DNA from: JACPFJ01 sp036504875 | GTDB lineage: Bacteria; Desulfobacterota; Desulfuromonadia; Geobacterales; Pseudopelobacteraceae | NCBI GenBank assembly: GCA_036504875.1 | Contig: DASXUK010000075.1 | Span: 29,381 to 93,380 of the forward strand | Direction: 5' to 3' | Length of the DNA stretch: 64,000 bases | Shown here: positions 26,299 through 36,453 of the stretch, piece by piece | How positions within the stretch are numbered: the first letter of the stretch is position 1 | Layout: the number at the start of each line of letters is the position of its first letter | Made by a program: the position numbers and the translations under genes | Notes under the pieces: model-generated | What the model saw: only the letters and a program-made list of their open reading frames with translations | The model's database searches: none | Told to the model about the DNA's origin: nothing

Positions 26299-29200
26299 AT
26301 ATCTCCCGCATCTTCATCATGCGGCCGGTCGCTACGACCCTGTTGATGATCGCCATTCTGCTGGCTGGCGCCGTAGCCTACAAACAACTGCCGGTCTCAG
26401 CGCTGCCCCAGGTCGATTACCCGACCATTCAGGTGCGGACCTTTTATCCAGGCGCCAGCCCGGATGTGGTGGCTACTTCGATCACCGCCCCTTTGGAGCG
26501 GCAGTTTGGCCAGATGCCGGGACTGACCCAAATGACCTCCACCAGTTCCAACGGCTGTTCGGTCATCACGCTCCAATTCAGCCTCGAACTCAGCCTGGAC
26601 GTGGCCGAGCAGGAGGTGCAGGCCGGAATCAACGCCGGTTCCACCTTTCTTCCGCGCGATCTGCCCAATCCGCCGGTCTACAGCAAGGTTAATCCAGCCG
26701 ACACGCCGATCCTGACCCTGGCGCTGACCTCTGATTCTCTACCGCTCCCCAAGGTTGAAGATCTGGCCGACACCCGTTTTGCCCAGAAGATCTCCCAACT
26801 GCCCGGCGTAGGCCTGGTCAGCATCAGTGGCGGACAACGGCCGGCGGTACGGATTCATGCCAACCCGACCGCGCTGGCCTCTTACGGCCTGACCATGGAA
26901 GACCTGCGTTCATCGATTGCCACTGCCAATGTCAATCAAGCCAAGGGGGGCTTTGACGGCCCGCGTCAGGCCTACATCATCGGAGCCAACGACCAGCTAT
27001 ACTCCAGCAAGGATTTCCGGCCACTGGTGGTCGCCTACAAGAACGGTGCAGCGGTACACCTGTCCGATGTGGCGGATGTGCTGGATGATGCCGAAAACCT
27101 GAGTCAGGCCGCCTGGATGAACGAAAACCCGGCCGTGATCGTCAATATTCAGCGTCAACCGGGCGCCAACGTGATCGAGGTCGTGGACCGGATTAAAAAA
27201 CTGCTGCCCCAGTTGCAAAGCTCGCTGCCCGCATCGGTCAAGGTCAAGGTTCTGACCGATCGCACTACCACCATCCGGGCCTCGGTCCATGATGTGCAGC
27301 ACGAGATGCTGCTGGCCGTGGCGCTGGTCGTGATGGTTATTTTTCTATTTCTGCGCAATTTCTCTGCCACCACCATTCCCAGCGTAGCAGTACCGCTCTC
27401 CCTGGTCGGTACCTTCGGGATCATGCACCTGCTGGGATTCAGCCTGAACAACCTGACCCTGATGGCCCTGACCATCTCCACCGGCTTTGTGGTAGACGAC
27501 GCCATTGTCATGATCGAGAACATCTCCCGCTACGTGGAGGAGGGAGACACCCCGCTGGAGGCGGCTCTCAAAGGTTCCCAGCAGATCGGCTTCACCATCT
27601 TGTCGCTGACTGTTTCGCTGATCGCAGTGCTGATCCCGCTGTTGTTCATGGGGGATGTGGTCGGCCGCCTGTTCCGCGAGTTTGCCATAACGCTGGGGGT
27701 CACGATCCTGATCTCGGCGGTAGTCTCCCTAACCTTGACACCAATGATGTGCTCCAGGCTACTCAAGCATATTCCCGAGGAGCGCCAGGGATGGTTTTAC
27801 CATGTCTCAGGGCAGTTTTTAGAGCGAGTTATCGCCGCCTACGGCCGGACCCTGCAATGGGTGCTACGCCACCAGACCACTACACTGCTGGTGGCGGTCG
27901 GCACCCTGGTCCTGACAGTGCTGCTGTACGTGCTGGTGCCCAAGGGCTTTTTCCCGGTGCAGGATACCGGGGCCATTCAGGGGATCTCCGAGGCGGCCCA
28001 GTCGGTATCATTCAAGGCCATGGCCGAGCGTCAGCAGGATCTGACCAGGGTAATTCTGAAGGACCCGGCCGTGGAAAGCCTGTCATCATTTATCGGTGCG
28101 GATGGCGTTAACACGACGCTCAACAGCGGCCGAATCCTGATCAACCTGAAACCGCTGGCCGAGCGGGATGCCAGTGCCAGCGAGGTCATCCGGCGGCTGC
28201 AGCCCGAACTGGCCAAGGTCAGCGGCATCAGCCTGTTCATGCAACCGGTGCAGGACTTGACCGTCGATGCCAGGGTCAGCCGCACCCAATTCCAGTACAC
28301 CCTGGAAGACCCGAACACAGATGAGTTAAAAAGCCTGGCGCCCAAGGTGGTTGAAGCAATGCGGGCCCGGCCCGAGCTGCGCGATGTAAGCAGCGATCAG
28401 CAGGACCAGGGTCTGCGGCTGGGGCTCAATATCGACCGGGGCACAGCCGCCCGCTTCGGCATCACCCCTCAGAATATAGATGATGCCCTCTACGACGCCT
28501 TTGGTCAGCGACAGATATCGACCATTTTCACGGAACTCAACCAGTACCGGGTGGTGCTCTCGGTGATGCCGGATTTTAAGAACGGTCCCGGCGGCCTACA
28601 ATCGGTCTATCTGCGCGGGACCAGCGGGGGCACGATCCCGCTTGGCACTATCGCCCAGGCAACGGAATCTACCGGGCCGTTGGTCATCAACCGACAGGGT
28701 CAGTTCCCGGCGGTGACCACCTCCTTCAACCTGGCCCCCGGCATGTCGCTCGGTACAGCCGTGACGGCGGTTGAGGCGGCAACACAGAAACTCGGGCTGC
28801 CGGCCAGCATCCGCGGCAGCTTTCAGGGCACGGCCCAAGCCTTCAAATCCTCCCTGGCCAACGAACCGCTCCTGATCCTGGCGGCACTGATTACGGTCTA
28901 CATCGTGCTGGGGGTGCTCTACGAGAGTTACATCCACCCGGTCACGATCCTCTCCACGCTCCCCTCGGCCGGGGTGGGGGCGGTCCTGTCGCTGATGATC
29001 TGCCGCACCGACCTGAGCGTGATCGCCATCATCGGCATCATCCTGTTGATCGGCATCGTCAAGAAGAACGGCATCATGATGGTCGACTTTGCCCTGGATG
29101 CGGAACGCAAGGAGGGCAAGACCCCCGAAGAGGCCATCTACCAGGCCTGCCTGCTCCGTTTCCGGCCGATCATGATGACCACCATGGCGGCCCTTTTAGG

Positions 29201-29468
29201 AGCCCTGCCCCTGGCCATGGGACACGGGGTCGGGTCTGAGCTGCGCCGCCCGCTGGGGATCTCCATCGTTGGAGGATTGATCTTCAGCCAGATTCTGACG
29301 CTTTATACTACTCCGGTGATCTATCTGGCCTTTGACCGGCTGGCGCGACGGCGTAAGGCACCCCCCTCCCAACCTCCCCCTGCTGGAGTGAGGAGTTCCA
29401 AAAACCTCCCGACCTCTCCCTTGAAGGTAGAGGAGTCTCAGTTCCCTCCCCCAGCGGGGGAGGGTTAG
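26295..29468 (+). CDS. RND efflux permease 1 (MdtB-like) with repeat-derived C-terminal tail
   Basis: A 1057-residue inner-membrane proton/drug antiporter with twelve helices and two large periplasmic loops. Family blocks seen include SISGGQRPAVRI, ISTGFVVDDAIVMIENI (TM4 with the conserved Asp pair) and TVYIVLGVLYESYIHPVTI. It starts at the ATGA overlap with the adaptor gene. The last 36 residues (Pro/Ser-rich, APPSQPPPAGVRSSKN and on) are not part of the RND fold. They are encoded by a palindromic repeat (29361-29476), which also supplies the stop codon. Confidence 0.92.
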   Translation: MNISRIFIMRPVATTLLMIAILLAGAVAYKQLPVSALPQVDYPTIQVRTFYPGASPDVVATSITAPLERQFGQMPGLTQMTSTSSNGCSVITLQFSLELSLDVAEQEVQAGINAGSTFLPRDLPNPPVYSKVNPADTPILTLALTSDSLPLPKVEDLADTRFAQKISQLPGVGLVSISGGQRPAVRIHANPTALASYGLTMEDLRSSIATANVNQAKGGFDGPRQAYIIGANDQLYSSKDFRPLVVAYKNGAAVHLSDVADVLDDAENLSQAAWMNENPAVIVNIQRQPGANVIEVVDRIKKLLPQLQSSLPASVKVKVLTDRTTTIRASVHDVQHEMLLAVALVVMVIFLFLRNFSATTIPSVAVPLSLVGTFGIMHLLGFSLNNLTLMALTISTGFVVDDAIVMIENISRYVEEGDTPLEAALKGSQQIGFTILSLTVSLIAVLIPLLFMGDVVGRLFREFAITLGVTILISAVVSLTLTPMMCSRLLKHIPEERQGWFYHVSGQFLERVIAAYGRTLQWVLRHQTTTLLVAVGTLVLTVLLYVLVPKGFFPVQDTGAIQGISEAAQSVSFKAMAERQQDLTRVILKDPAVESLSSFIGADGVNTTLNSGRILINLKPLAERDASASEVIRRLQPELAKVSGISLFMQPVQDLTVDARVSRTQFQYTLEDPNTDELKSLAPKVVEAMRARPELRDVSSDQQDQGLRLGLNIDRGTAARFGITPQNIDDALYDAFGQRQISTIFTELNQYRVVLSVMPDFKNGPGGLQSVYLRGTSGGTIPLGTIAQATESTGPLVINRQGQFPAVTTSFNLAPGMSLGTAVTAVEAATQKLGLPASIRGSFQGTAQAFKSSLANEPLLILAALITVYIVLGVLYESYIHPVTILSTLPSAGVGAVLSLMICRTDLSVIAIIGIILLIGIVKKNGIMMVDFALDAERKEGKTPEEAIYQACLLRFRPIMMTTMAALLGALPLAMGHGVGSELRRPLGISIVGGLIFSQILTLYTTPVIYLAFDRLARRRKAPPSQPPPAGVRSSKNLPTSPLKVEESQFPPPAGEG

Positions 29469-29476
29469 GGAGGGGG
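29361..29476. repeat. Palindromic REP-like element forming a protein tail, a stop and an RBS
   Basis: The left arm (29361-29386, beginning CCCCCCTCCC) is the imperfect reverse complement of the right arm (29451-29476, ending AGGGAGGGGG). The centre has a smaller inverted repeat (CCTCT...AGAGG). The element reads in frame through the end of the first RND permease and provides its TAG stop. It ends 2 bp before the ATG of the second permease, so its G-rich right end doubles as that gene's ribosome-binding site. Confidence 0.75.
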
Positions 29477-29478
29477 AA

Positions 29479-32400
29479 ATGAACATCTCCGCACCCTTCA
29501 TAAAGCGCCCGGTCGCCACCACGCTCCTCACCATCGGGCTGGTTCTGGCCGGGGTGATCGCCTTTCGGCTGTTGCCGGTGTCGCCGCTGCCCCAGGTCGA
29601 CTTCCCGACCATATCGGTTTCCGCCGGCCTGCCGGGGGCAGACCCGGAAACAATGTCCACCTCGGTGGCGGCACCGTTGGAACGCCAGTTCGGGCGCATC
29701 GCCGGTGTAACCGAGATGACCTCCACCAGTAATCGCGGCTCGACCAGTATAACGCTGCAGTTCGACCTGAACCGCGATATCGATGGCGCTGCACGGGACG
29801 TACAGGCCGCCATCAACGCCGCCCGAGGGGACCTGCCCGCTAATCTCCCCAGCAATCCGACCTACCGCAAGGTCAATCCATCCGATGCGCCGATCCTGAT
29901 CCTGTCGCTCACCTCCGATACCATGAGCAAACCGCAGATGTATGACGCGGCCTCATCTATCATGCAGCAGAAGCTTTCCCAGGTGAAGGGGGTCGGGCAG
30001 GTCTTTGTGGGCGGGAGCTCCCTGCCGGCAGTACGGGTGGAGTTGAATCCACTGGCCCTCAGTAAATATGGCGTCAGCCTGGAGAGTGTACGCAGCATGC
30101 TGGCCAGCACCAACGTCAACCGGCCCAAGGGTGAAGTGGCTTCGACCGGCAAGACCTGGGAGCTGCGTTCCAATGACCAGCTCCGCACGGCCGCGGACTA
30201 CCTGCCGTTGGTGATCAGCTACCGCTCGGGTGCGGCACTGCAATTGAAGGACGTAGCATCGGTTCGGGACTCGGTGGAGGATTTGCGTTCTACCGGGCTG
30301 GTCAATGGCAAACCGGCGGTCATGGTGATATTGTCCCGTCAGCCGGGGGCAAACATCATCGAAACCGTGGATAGCGTGCGCGAGCTGCTTCCGCAGTTGG
30401 AGGCAGCCCTGCCGGGAGGCATCAAGCTATCGGTAGTGCTTGACCGCACCCCGCCGATACGCGGCTCGCTCCGGGATGTGGAGCGCTCGCTGATTGTTTC
30501 AGGTCTGCTGGTGATCCTGGTGGTGTTCTGGTTTCTGCGCAATGTCCGCGCCACCCTGATCCCGGCCGTGGCGGTCGGAGTATCGATCATCGGCACCTTC
30601 GCGGTGATGTACCTGCTGGGCTACTCCCTGGACAACCTCTCCCTGATGGCGCTCACCATTGCAACCGGGTTCGTGGTGGACGACGCCATTGTGGTGCTGG
30701 AAAATGTCACCCGTTACCGGGAGATGGGACAAAGTCCGTTGCAAGCGGCCTTGTCAGGCTCGCGAGAGATCTCCTTCACGGTCCTCTCGATGAGCGTGTC
30801 GCTGGTGGCCGTGTTCATCCCGATCCTCCTGATGGGCGGGATTGTCGGGCGTCTGTTCCGCGAATTTGCCGTAACGCTTTCGGCAGCCATCATGGTGTCG
30901 CTGCTGGTCTCCCTGACCGTGACCCCCATGATGTGCGCCACTGTGCTCAAGCCCGAAAAGCAACGCAAACATGGTCTTATCTACCGGGTCAGCGAAGGCA
31001 TGTTCACCCGGATGCATGCTGTTTACGAGACATCTCTGGCCTGGGCACTGGCCCACTCGCGCTTCATGCTGGCGCTGATCCTGATTACCATCGGGGTCAA
31101 CGTGTATCTGTTCGTGATCATTCCCAAAGGGTTCTTCCCCGAACAGGACACCGGCCGCATCATGGGCAGGATCCAGGCCAGCCAGGACATTTCGTTCCAG
31201 GCCATGGAACAGAAACTGGCCCAGATTGTCGGTATAATCAAGACCGACCCGGATGTAGAGTACGTGATTGGCTTTACCGGTGGCGGAGGCGGCTCAACCA
31301 CCAATACCGGCCGGATGTTCATTGCCCTGAAACCGTTTGAGAAGCGCTTTGTCGGCGCCAATGACATCATCAAGAGACTGCGGAAAAAACTGGCCGGGGT
31401 TCCGGGCGCGCCCACCTTTCTCGCACCAGTTCAGGATTTACGTGTCGGCGGGAGGATCAGCAACGCCCTGTATCAGTATACCCTGCAGGGGGCTGACCTG
31501 ACTGAACTCAATAACTGGTCCCAACGGGTGCTCCAGAAGCTGCGCACAGTCCCCCAACTGGTTGACCTGAGCAGCGATCAGCAGGACAAGGGCAGGCAAG
31601 CGGAACTTAAGATCGACCGCCCCACCGCCAGCCGGCTGGGGATCACTCCCCAGGTAATCGATAACACCCTCTACGACGCCTTCGGCCAACGCCAGGTATC
31701 GATCTCATACACCCTGTTGAATCAGTACCATGTGGTCATGGAAGTCGACCCCCTTTTCTGGCAAAGCCCCGAGACACTGCGGGACATCTATGTACCCGCA
31801 ACCAACGGCGCCCAGGTGCCGCTCTCGGCCTTCACCCACTACGAGCCGACCGACACCTCCCTGGCAGTTAACCATCAGGCGCAGTTTCCATCGATAACCT
31901 TGTCATTCAATCTGGCACCCGGAGTGGCCCTGGGCGATGCGGTAAAGGCGGTCGAAAACGCAACGCGGCAACTGGGGATGCCGGCTACTGTCCGCGGCAG
32001 CTTCCAGGGAACGGCCCAAGCCTTCCAGGCCTCGCTTAGAAACCAGCCGCTATTGATCCTGGCGGCCCTGATCACGGTCTATATTGTGCTCGGCGTGTTG
32101 TATGAAAGCTACATCCACCCCATCACCATCCTTTCCACGCTGCCATCGGCCGGGGTCGGGGCCGTGCTGGCCCTGATGCTGTTTCGCACCGATCTGAGCC
32201 TGATCGCCATCATCGGCGTGATACTCTTGATCGGCATCGTAAAGAAGAACGGCATCATGATGGTGGATTTTGCCATCGCTGCCGAGCGGAACGAGGGAAA
32301 AAAACCTGAACAGGCTATTTACGAGGCCTGTCTGCTCCGTTTCCGACCGATCATGATGACCACCATGGCAGCGCTCCTGGGCGCATTGCCCCTGGCGCTG

Positions 32401-32571
32401 GGCAGCGGCGTAGGGTCGGAACTGCGTCGTCCGTTGGGCATCTCCATCGTCGGCGGACTGCTCTTCAGCCAGCTGATGACTTTGTACACAACGCCGGTTG
32501 TCTATCTTTACATGGATCGTTTCAGGCTGTGGGTTCTGAGAAAACGTGGACGGAGCGTACCTGCAGCATAG
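29479..32571 (+). CDS. RND efflux permease 2 (MdtC-like)
   Basis: A 1030-residue RND transporter, homologous to the preceding permease. It shows the same pillars: the start MNISAPFIKRPVATTLL, IATGFVVDDAIVVLENVT, TVYIVLGVLYESYIHPITI and a normal C-terminus (RFRLWVLRKRGRSVPAA). Paired permeases of this sort form mixed trimers in MdtBC. Substrates would be hydrophobic compounds (bile-salt-like or novobiocin-like in relatives), not readable here. The ribosome-binding site is provided by the upstream palindrome. Confidence 0.93.
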   Translation: MNISAPFIKRPVATTLLTIGLVLAGVIAFRLLPVSPLPQVDFPTISVSAGLPGADPETMSTSVAAPLERQFGRIAGVTEMTSTSNRGSTSITLQFDLNRDIDGAARDVQAAINAARGDLPANLPSNPTYRKVNPSDAPILILSLTSDTMSKPQMYDAASSIMQQKLSQVKGVGQVFVGGSSLPAVRVELNPLALSKYGVSLESVRSMLASTNVNRPKGEVASTGKTWELRSNDQLRTAADYLPLVISYRSGAALQLKDVASVRDSVEDLRSTGLVNGKPAVMVILSRQPGANIIETVDSVRELLPQLEAALPGGIKLSVVLDRTPPIRGSLRDVERSLIVSGLLVILVVFWFLRNVRATLIPAVAVGVSIIGTFAVMYLLGYSLDNLSLMALTIATGFVVDDAIVVLENVTRYREMGQSPLQAALSGSREISFTVLSMSVSLVAVFIPILLMGGIVGRLFREFAVTLSAAIMVSLLVSLTVTPMMCATVLKPEKQRKHGLIYRVSEGMFTRMHAVYETSLAWALAHSRFMLALILITIGVNVYLFVIIPKGFFPEQDTGRIMGRIQASQDISFQAMEQKLAQIVGIIKTDPDVEYVIGFTGGGGGSTTNTGRMFIALKPFEKRFVGANDIIKRLRKKLAGVPGAPTFLAPVQDLRVGGRISNALYQYTLQGADLTELNNWSQRVLQKLRTVPQLVDLSSDQQDKGRQAELKIDRPTASRLGITPQVIDNTLYDAFGQRQVSISYTLLNQYHVVMEVDPLFWQSPETLRDIYVPATNGAQVPLSAFTHYEPTDTSLAVNHQAQFPSITLSFNLAPGVALGDAVKAVENATRQLGMPATVRGSFQGTAQAFQASLRNQPLLILAALITVYIVLGVLYESYIHPITILSTLPSAGVGAVLALMLFRTDLSLIAIIGVILLIGIVKKNGIMMVDFAIAAERNEGKKPEQAIYEACLLRFRPIMMTTMAALLGALPLALGSGVGSELRRPLGISIVGGLLFSQLMTLYTTPVVYLYMDRFRLWVLRKRGRSVPAA

Positions 32572-32654
32572 TAACGGCCTCTTTTACTACAATGGGCCTG
32601 AACAACTAAGCCCGATTTGACTTAGTATAATTTCCATAGAAAGGGCATATCATC

Positions 32655-34088
32655 ATGTTCCTTTACAATTCACGACACCTTGGCCTGTTGATGCTTGCCG
32701 GCCTGCTAATACTGCTCCCGGCCTGTTCGGTCGGTCCCGATTATGTAAAACCGACCGTGGAAATACCATCTGCGTTCAAAGAGGGCCTTGGTTGGAAGGT
32801 GGCACAACCCGGGGATGCCGCACTCACGGAAAAATGGTGGCAACTGTTTAACGACACCACCCTGGACAACCTTGAGGAGCAGGTAAACATATCCAATCTG
32901 AACATTGTTGTGGCAGAGGCTCAGTTTCGCCAGGCCCGGGCGCTGGTCGAGGCAAGCCGGTCAGCATTTTACCCGACCCTCACAATCGGTGCTGCCGCAT
33001 CACGCGCACAAGGCTCGGCCAACACCGGCCGTGGCCAGGGTGGCGCCTCTTCTGATTTCCTGTTGCCGGTAAATCTCTCGTGGGAGATCGATGTGTGGGG
33101 GCGTATCCGGCGCTCGGTTGAAGCCAGCAAATCCAGCTTTCAGGCCAGCGCCGCTGATCTGGCAGCATTGAAATTGAGCGTGCATGCTGAACTTGCTTCC
33201 GACTATTTTCAACTTCGTTCCCTGGATGCCCTCAAGCAATATCTCGACGAAAGCGTTGCCTATTATCAAAAGTCGCTGGAATTGACCAGAAATCGTTATG
33301 CTGCGGGTATTGTTTCCCGCGTGGACGTACTCCAGGCAGAGACAATTCTCAAGAGCACCCAGGCGTCGATGATTGACCTGGATGTCCAGCGCTCACAACT
33401 GGAACACGCCATTGCCCTGTTGATCGGCAAGCCGGCCAGCTCGTTTTCACTCCCGCTCCAGCCGCTCAGCAACCCTCCCCCCCATATCCCGGTGGTCCTA
33501 CCTTCTGAGCTTTTAGAACGCCGGCCGGATATCGCTTCGACCGAACGGCACATGTCCGCCGCCAATGCCCAGATCGGCGTCGAGCGTGCCGCCTATTACC
33601 CTACTGTCAAACTTGGCACTTCCATCGGTCTGGAGGCTTCGGACATTGCCAAATGGCTTACTTGGCCAAGCCGCTTCTGGTCAGTCGGTCCCACTATATC
33701 GGAGACTGTTTTTGATGGGGGACTGCGGCGGGCCCAGAATGAACAGGTTTTGGCTGCATACGATGCAACAGTCGCTTCATACCGGCAAACCGTGCTGAAT
33801 GCTTTCAAGGAAGTCGAGGATAATCTGGCGGCTTTGAGGACACTTGAGAATGAGGCCAAAATTCAGGATGAGGCGGTAGAGTCGGCCCGACAGACCGTGA
33901 TCGTGACCATGAACCAGTATAAGGCGGGCATCGTTAGCTATCTGAATGTAATATCAGCACAGAACACGGAACTAGCCAACAAGCGCACATCGATCGGTAT
34001 ACTTGAAAGACGCATGGTTGCAGCGGTTTTACTTGTAAAGGCAGTGGGAGGCGGCTGGAATACAGACACAATTTTCAAGGAAAAATGA
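32655..34088 (+). CDS. Outer-membrane efflux channel (OprM/NodT type)
   Basis: A 477-residue TolC-family lipoprotein. The signal ends in LLPACSVGPDYVKP, the standard lipobox followed by the family start. Two internal homologous halves of long helices are visible, with the conserved LSWEIDVWGRIRRSVEASK and GIVSRVDVLQAETILKSTQ blocks. It follows the second permease by 83 bp and completes the tripartite pump. The C-terminal segment VAAVLLVKAVGGGWN is the family end. Confidence 0.93.
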   Translation: MFLYNSRHLGLLMLAGLLILLPACSVGPDYVKPTVEIPSAFKEGLGWKVAQPGDAALTEKWWQLFNDTTLDNLEEQVNISNLNIVVAEAQFRQARALVEASRSAFYPTLTIGAAASRAQGSANTGRGQGGASSDFLLPVNLSWEIDVWGRIRRSVEASKSSFQASAADLAALKLSVHAELASDYFQLRSLDALKQYLDESVAYYQKSLELTRNRYAAGIVSRVDVLQAETILKSTQASMIDLDVQRSQLEHAIALLIGKPASSFSLPLQPLSNPPPHIPVVLPSELLERRPDIASTERHMSAANAQIGVERAAYYPTVKLGTSIGLEASDIAKWLTWPSRFWSVGPTISETVFDGGLRRAQNEQVLAAYDATVASYRQTVLNAFKEVEDNLAALRTLENEAKIQDEAVESARQTVIVTMNQYKAGIVSYLNVISAQNTELANKRTSIGILERRMVAAVLLVKAVGGGWNTDTIFKEK

Positions 34089-34160
34089 GCTTTCCTGGGT
34101 TGACCAGAGAGCGGCGTAAGTTGTGGAGGCCTCTAGGGCTTTGAACATTTTGCAGGGAGT

Positions 34161-36116
34161 TTAAGCTGATCCGGAAATGCCGTAATCCTTCATCTTGCGA
34201 TAAAGGGTGTTGCGGCCGATCCCGAGCTTGGCGGAAGCCTTTTGAATGTTACCACTATAAAGTGATAAGGCATCCAGAATAAGGGCCTTTTCCACCTCCT
34301 TCATCGTCCGGATCTCGACCACCGGGTTTTCCTTAGTGGCTGAGACGGTCTTGACAGCATCGAGAAGTTCCTCACACAGGGCTCCGTCGCCGGCCCGGAT
34401 AAGCGCTCTTTCGATGGCGTTTTCAAGCTCCCTGATATTGCCGGGCCAACTGTGGGTCTGGATTTTCTGCAGAAAACCTTCCTGGATCACAGGCGTAGTG
34501 CGGTTGAGACGGCCGGCAATTTTGCCAACCAGATGCCTGGTGAGTACGGGTAGATCCTCGATCCGCTCCCTTAGCGAGGGAATCCGAATTTCCAGAACAT
34601 TCATCCGGTAATAGAGGTCCTGCCGGAAATTCCCCTTCTGCATCTCGGAAAAGAGATCCCTGTGGGTGGCGGCAATGATGCGGATATCAACCTGCTTTTC
34701 AATGGCCGAACCGATCCTGGCCACCCGCTTTTCCTGGATTACCCGCAAAAGCTTAGCCTGCACGCTGAGCGACATATCGCCGATCTCATCCAGAAAGATC
34801 GTGCCGCCATCGGCGATTTCGAACTTGCCGGCCTGCCCGCCCCTTTTTGCTCCGGTGAAGGTGCCCTCCTCGTAGCCAAACAGCTCGCTTTCAATCAGAT
34901 TCTCCGGCAGCGCGGCACAGTTGATAGCAATGAACTGGCGGTCGCTTCTGGGGCTGGCATTATGAATCGATTGGGCAAACAGCTCCTTGCCGGTACCGCT
35001 TTCGCCGGTAATCAACACGGTCGAGGAGCTGGCGGCGGCCAGCTTGGCCCATTCCTTGGCTGAGGATAAGGCCGGGCTTTCGCCGATGATATCGTCAAAG
35101 GTAAAACAGTGCGAATGAAGGATGGTGGCCCGTTTCAGCGGTTGCCGGTTATTCATCTCGCGGAAGACCGCCACCGCCCCAATGATTCCACCGCATTCGT
35201 CGCGCAGCAGAGAGGCGGAGCTATAGATCTTCTTCCCGGTTTTCTCGATGATTATTTCCCGATCCTCGTATTCCACACCCTCCGAAAGTACCTGCAAAAG
35301 CGTCAGGCGGGCGTTGTAGATCTGTTCAACATGGCGCCCTTTTACCCGGCCCGGGTTAATCCCGAAAATTTCGCCCCCTTTGGCATTTATTTCCGTGACA
35401 ATGCCATTGATATTGATCGAAATCAGGCCATCGGACATATTTTCCAGCAGGGCATTGGAATAACGGTAGGCCATATAGAGCTTGTCGGTCGCTTTCAACA
35501 AACCGAGTTGGTTTTCGATCGCATTGACCGCAGCGACCACCATGCCGAGGGTATGGGCATTGGCGACGCGATAATCGCCGCTGATGTCGAGAATACCCAG
35601 CAACTCGCCATCGGGAGAGAATATCGGGGCTGCCGAACAGGTCAGAAAGTGATGCAGTTGGCAGTAATGCTCCCAGGCGTAGATCTGGACCGGTTTCTTT
35701 TCTATAATGGCTGTGCCGATGGCATTAGTGCCCTTGACCGCCTCGCTCCAGTTGCCGCCGGGACAAAGATGAACTGTTTGGGTTCTGGAGACGATCTCAT
35801 TATCCCCCAGCACCTCGAGCAGGAAGCCGCGTTCATCGGTCAACACCACCTGAAAGCCGGATCCCTTGACGAAATTGTAAAGGTTATCCATGAACGGGCG
35901 GGCGACCTTGACCAGGTGCTGTTTATTATAAAGACGTTCCCTGAGCTCGAGTTGGTTTACCTGAAGGCCCGCCTCCTGAAAAGGGTCAACCTTCAGATTG
36001 CGGCAGCGCTGCCAGGAATTGGCGACTTCGGGGCGTAACTGCTGCACATCCAGCACGCCATTTTCAATGTAACCGTTCCACGCCTTTTGAACTACTACAA
36101 GGTTGTGCTGCGACAT
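34161..36116 (-). CDS. Sigma-54-dependent transcriptional activator, AcoR type
   Basis: A 651-residue enhancer-binding protein. An N-terminal GAF-like domain (about 60-200) and a PAS domain (about 220-330, NALLENMSDGLISININGIV) sense the signal. The AAA+ domain follows with Walker A GESGTGKE, the sigma-54 contact loop EEGTFTGAKRGG (GTFTGA instead of GAFTGA), Walker B GGTIFLDEIGD and the R-finger region. A Fis-type helix-turn-helix (KASAKLGIGRNTLYRKMKDY) ends it. AcoR relatives regulate acetoin and alcohol catabolism. It is divergent from the alcohol dehydrogenase/AOR cassette, and a sigma-54 promoter lies before the second copy (51474), the likely target. Confidence 0.92.
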   Translation of the reverse strand: MSQHNLVVVQKAWNGYIENGVLDVQQLRPEVANSWQRCRNLKVDPFQEAGLQVNQLELRERLYNKQHLVKVARPFMDNLYNFVKGSGFQVVLTDERGFLLEVLGDNEIVSRTQTVHLCPGGNWSEAVKGTNAIGTAIIEKKPVQIYAWEHYCQLHHFLTCSAAPIFSPDGELLGILDISGDYRVANAHTLGMVVAAVNAIENQLGLLKATDKLYMAYRYSNALLENMSDGLISININGIVTEINAKGGEIFGINPGRVKGRHVEQIYNARLTLLQVLSEGVEYEDREIIIEKTGKKIYSSASLLRDECGGIIGAVAVFREMNNRQPLKRATILHSHCFTFDDIIGESPALSSAKEWAKLAAASSSTVLITGESGTGKELFAQSIHNASPRSDRQFIAINCAALPENLIESELFGYEEGTFTGAKRGGQAGKFEIADGGTIFLDEIGDMSLSVQAKLLRVIQEKRVARIGSAIEKQVDIRIIAATHRDLFSEMQKGNFRQDLYYRMNVLEIRIPSLRERIEDLPVLTRHLVGKIAGRLNRTTPVIQEGFLQKIQTHSWPGNIRELENAIERALIRAGDGALCEELLDAVKTVSATKENPVVEIRTMKEVEKALILDALSLYSGNIQKASAKLGIGRNTLYRKMKDYGISGSA

Positions 36117-36453
36117 ACGTTATCGTTCCTCGATTTTTCCCAGGTCAGCCTTCTCATGAATTGATAAATTATCCGCTTTTACCAGCTATCTTGTCAACAA
36201 TATAGTTGACCTCACTCTGCCTGTAGCTATTCCGAATTAGTCTCGGTTTTTCCGGCTGTTACGTGATTTTCATCACAATTCACGACAGCTTATGACTGTT
36301 CATTGTCCTGCACCACTGGCTGTCCTTTGAAGGCTCCGCGAGTGTCGCCAAGGACCGGAGGAATGCAGCCATTTCAAAAAACGTTACCTTGACAAGGGCA
36401 GACGGAGAGGTACGTTTAAAAAATATGGAACAAGAAAGGAAAAGGATGTGCCC
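36117..36453. promoter_or_regulatory. Divergent control region of the AOR cassette 1
   Basis: The 337 bases between the activator gene and the first MoaD-like gene contain three possible sites. A perfect inverted repeat GTCAAC-N6-GTTGAC lies at 36193-36210, and a CRP/FNR-like palindrome GTGA-N6-TCAC at 36263-36276. A perfect -35 TTGACA lies at 36389-36394 with a weak -10 (TACGTT) 16 bp further, giving a start about 30 bp before the MoaD-like gene. I found no -24/-12 sigma-54 element here that matches the one at 51474. Confidence 0.45.

Noticed and set aside
35109..36038. 309-residue plus-strand ORF opposite the sigma-54 activator
   Set aside because: Antisense shadow; the activator frame has full domain support.
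36320..36447. Sigma-54 promoter before cassette 1
   Set aside because: TGGCTGTCC and TGGCATACAG candidates lack GC at the -12 position.
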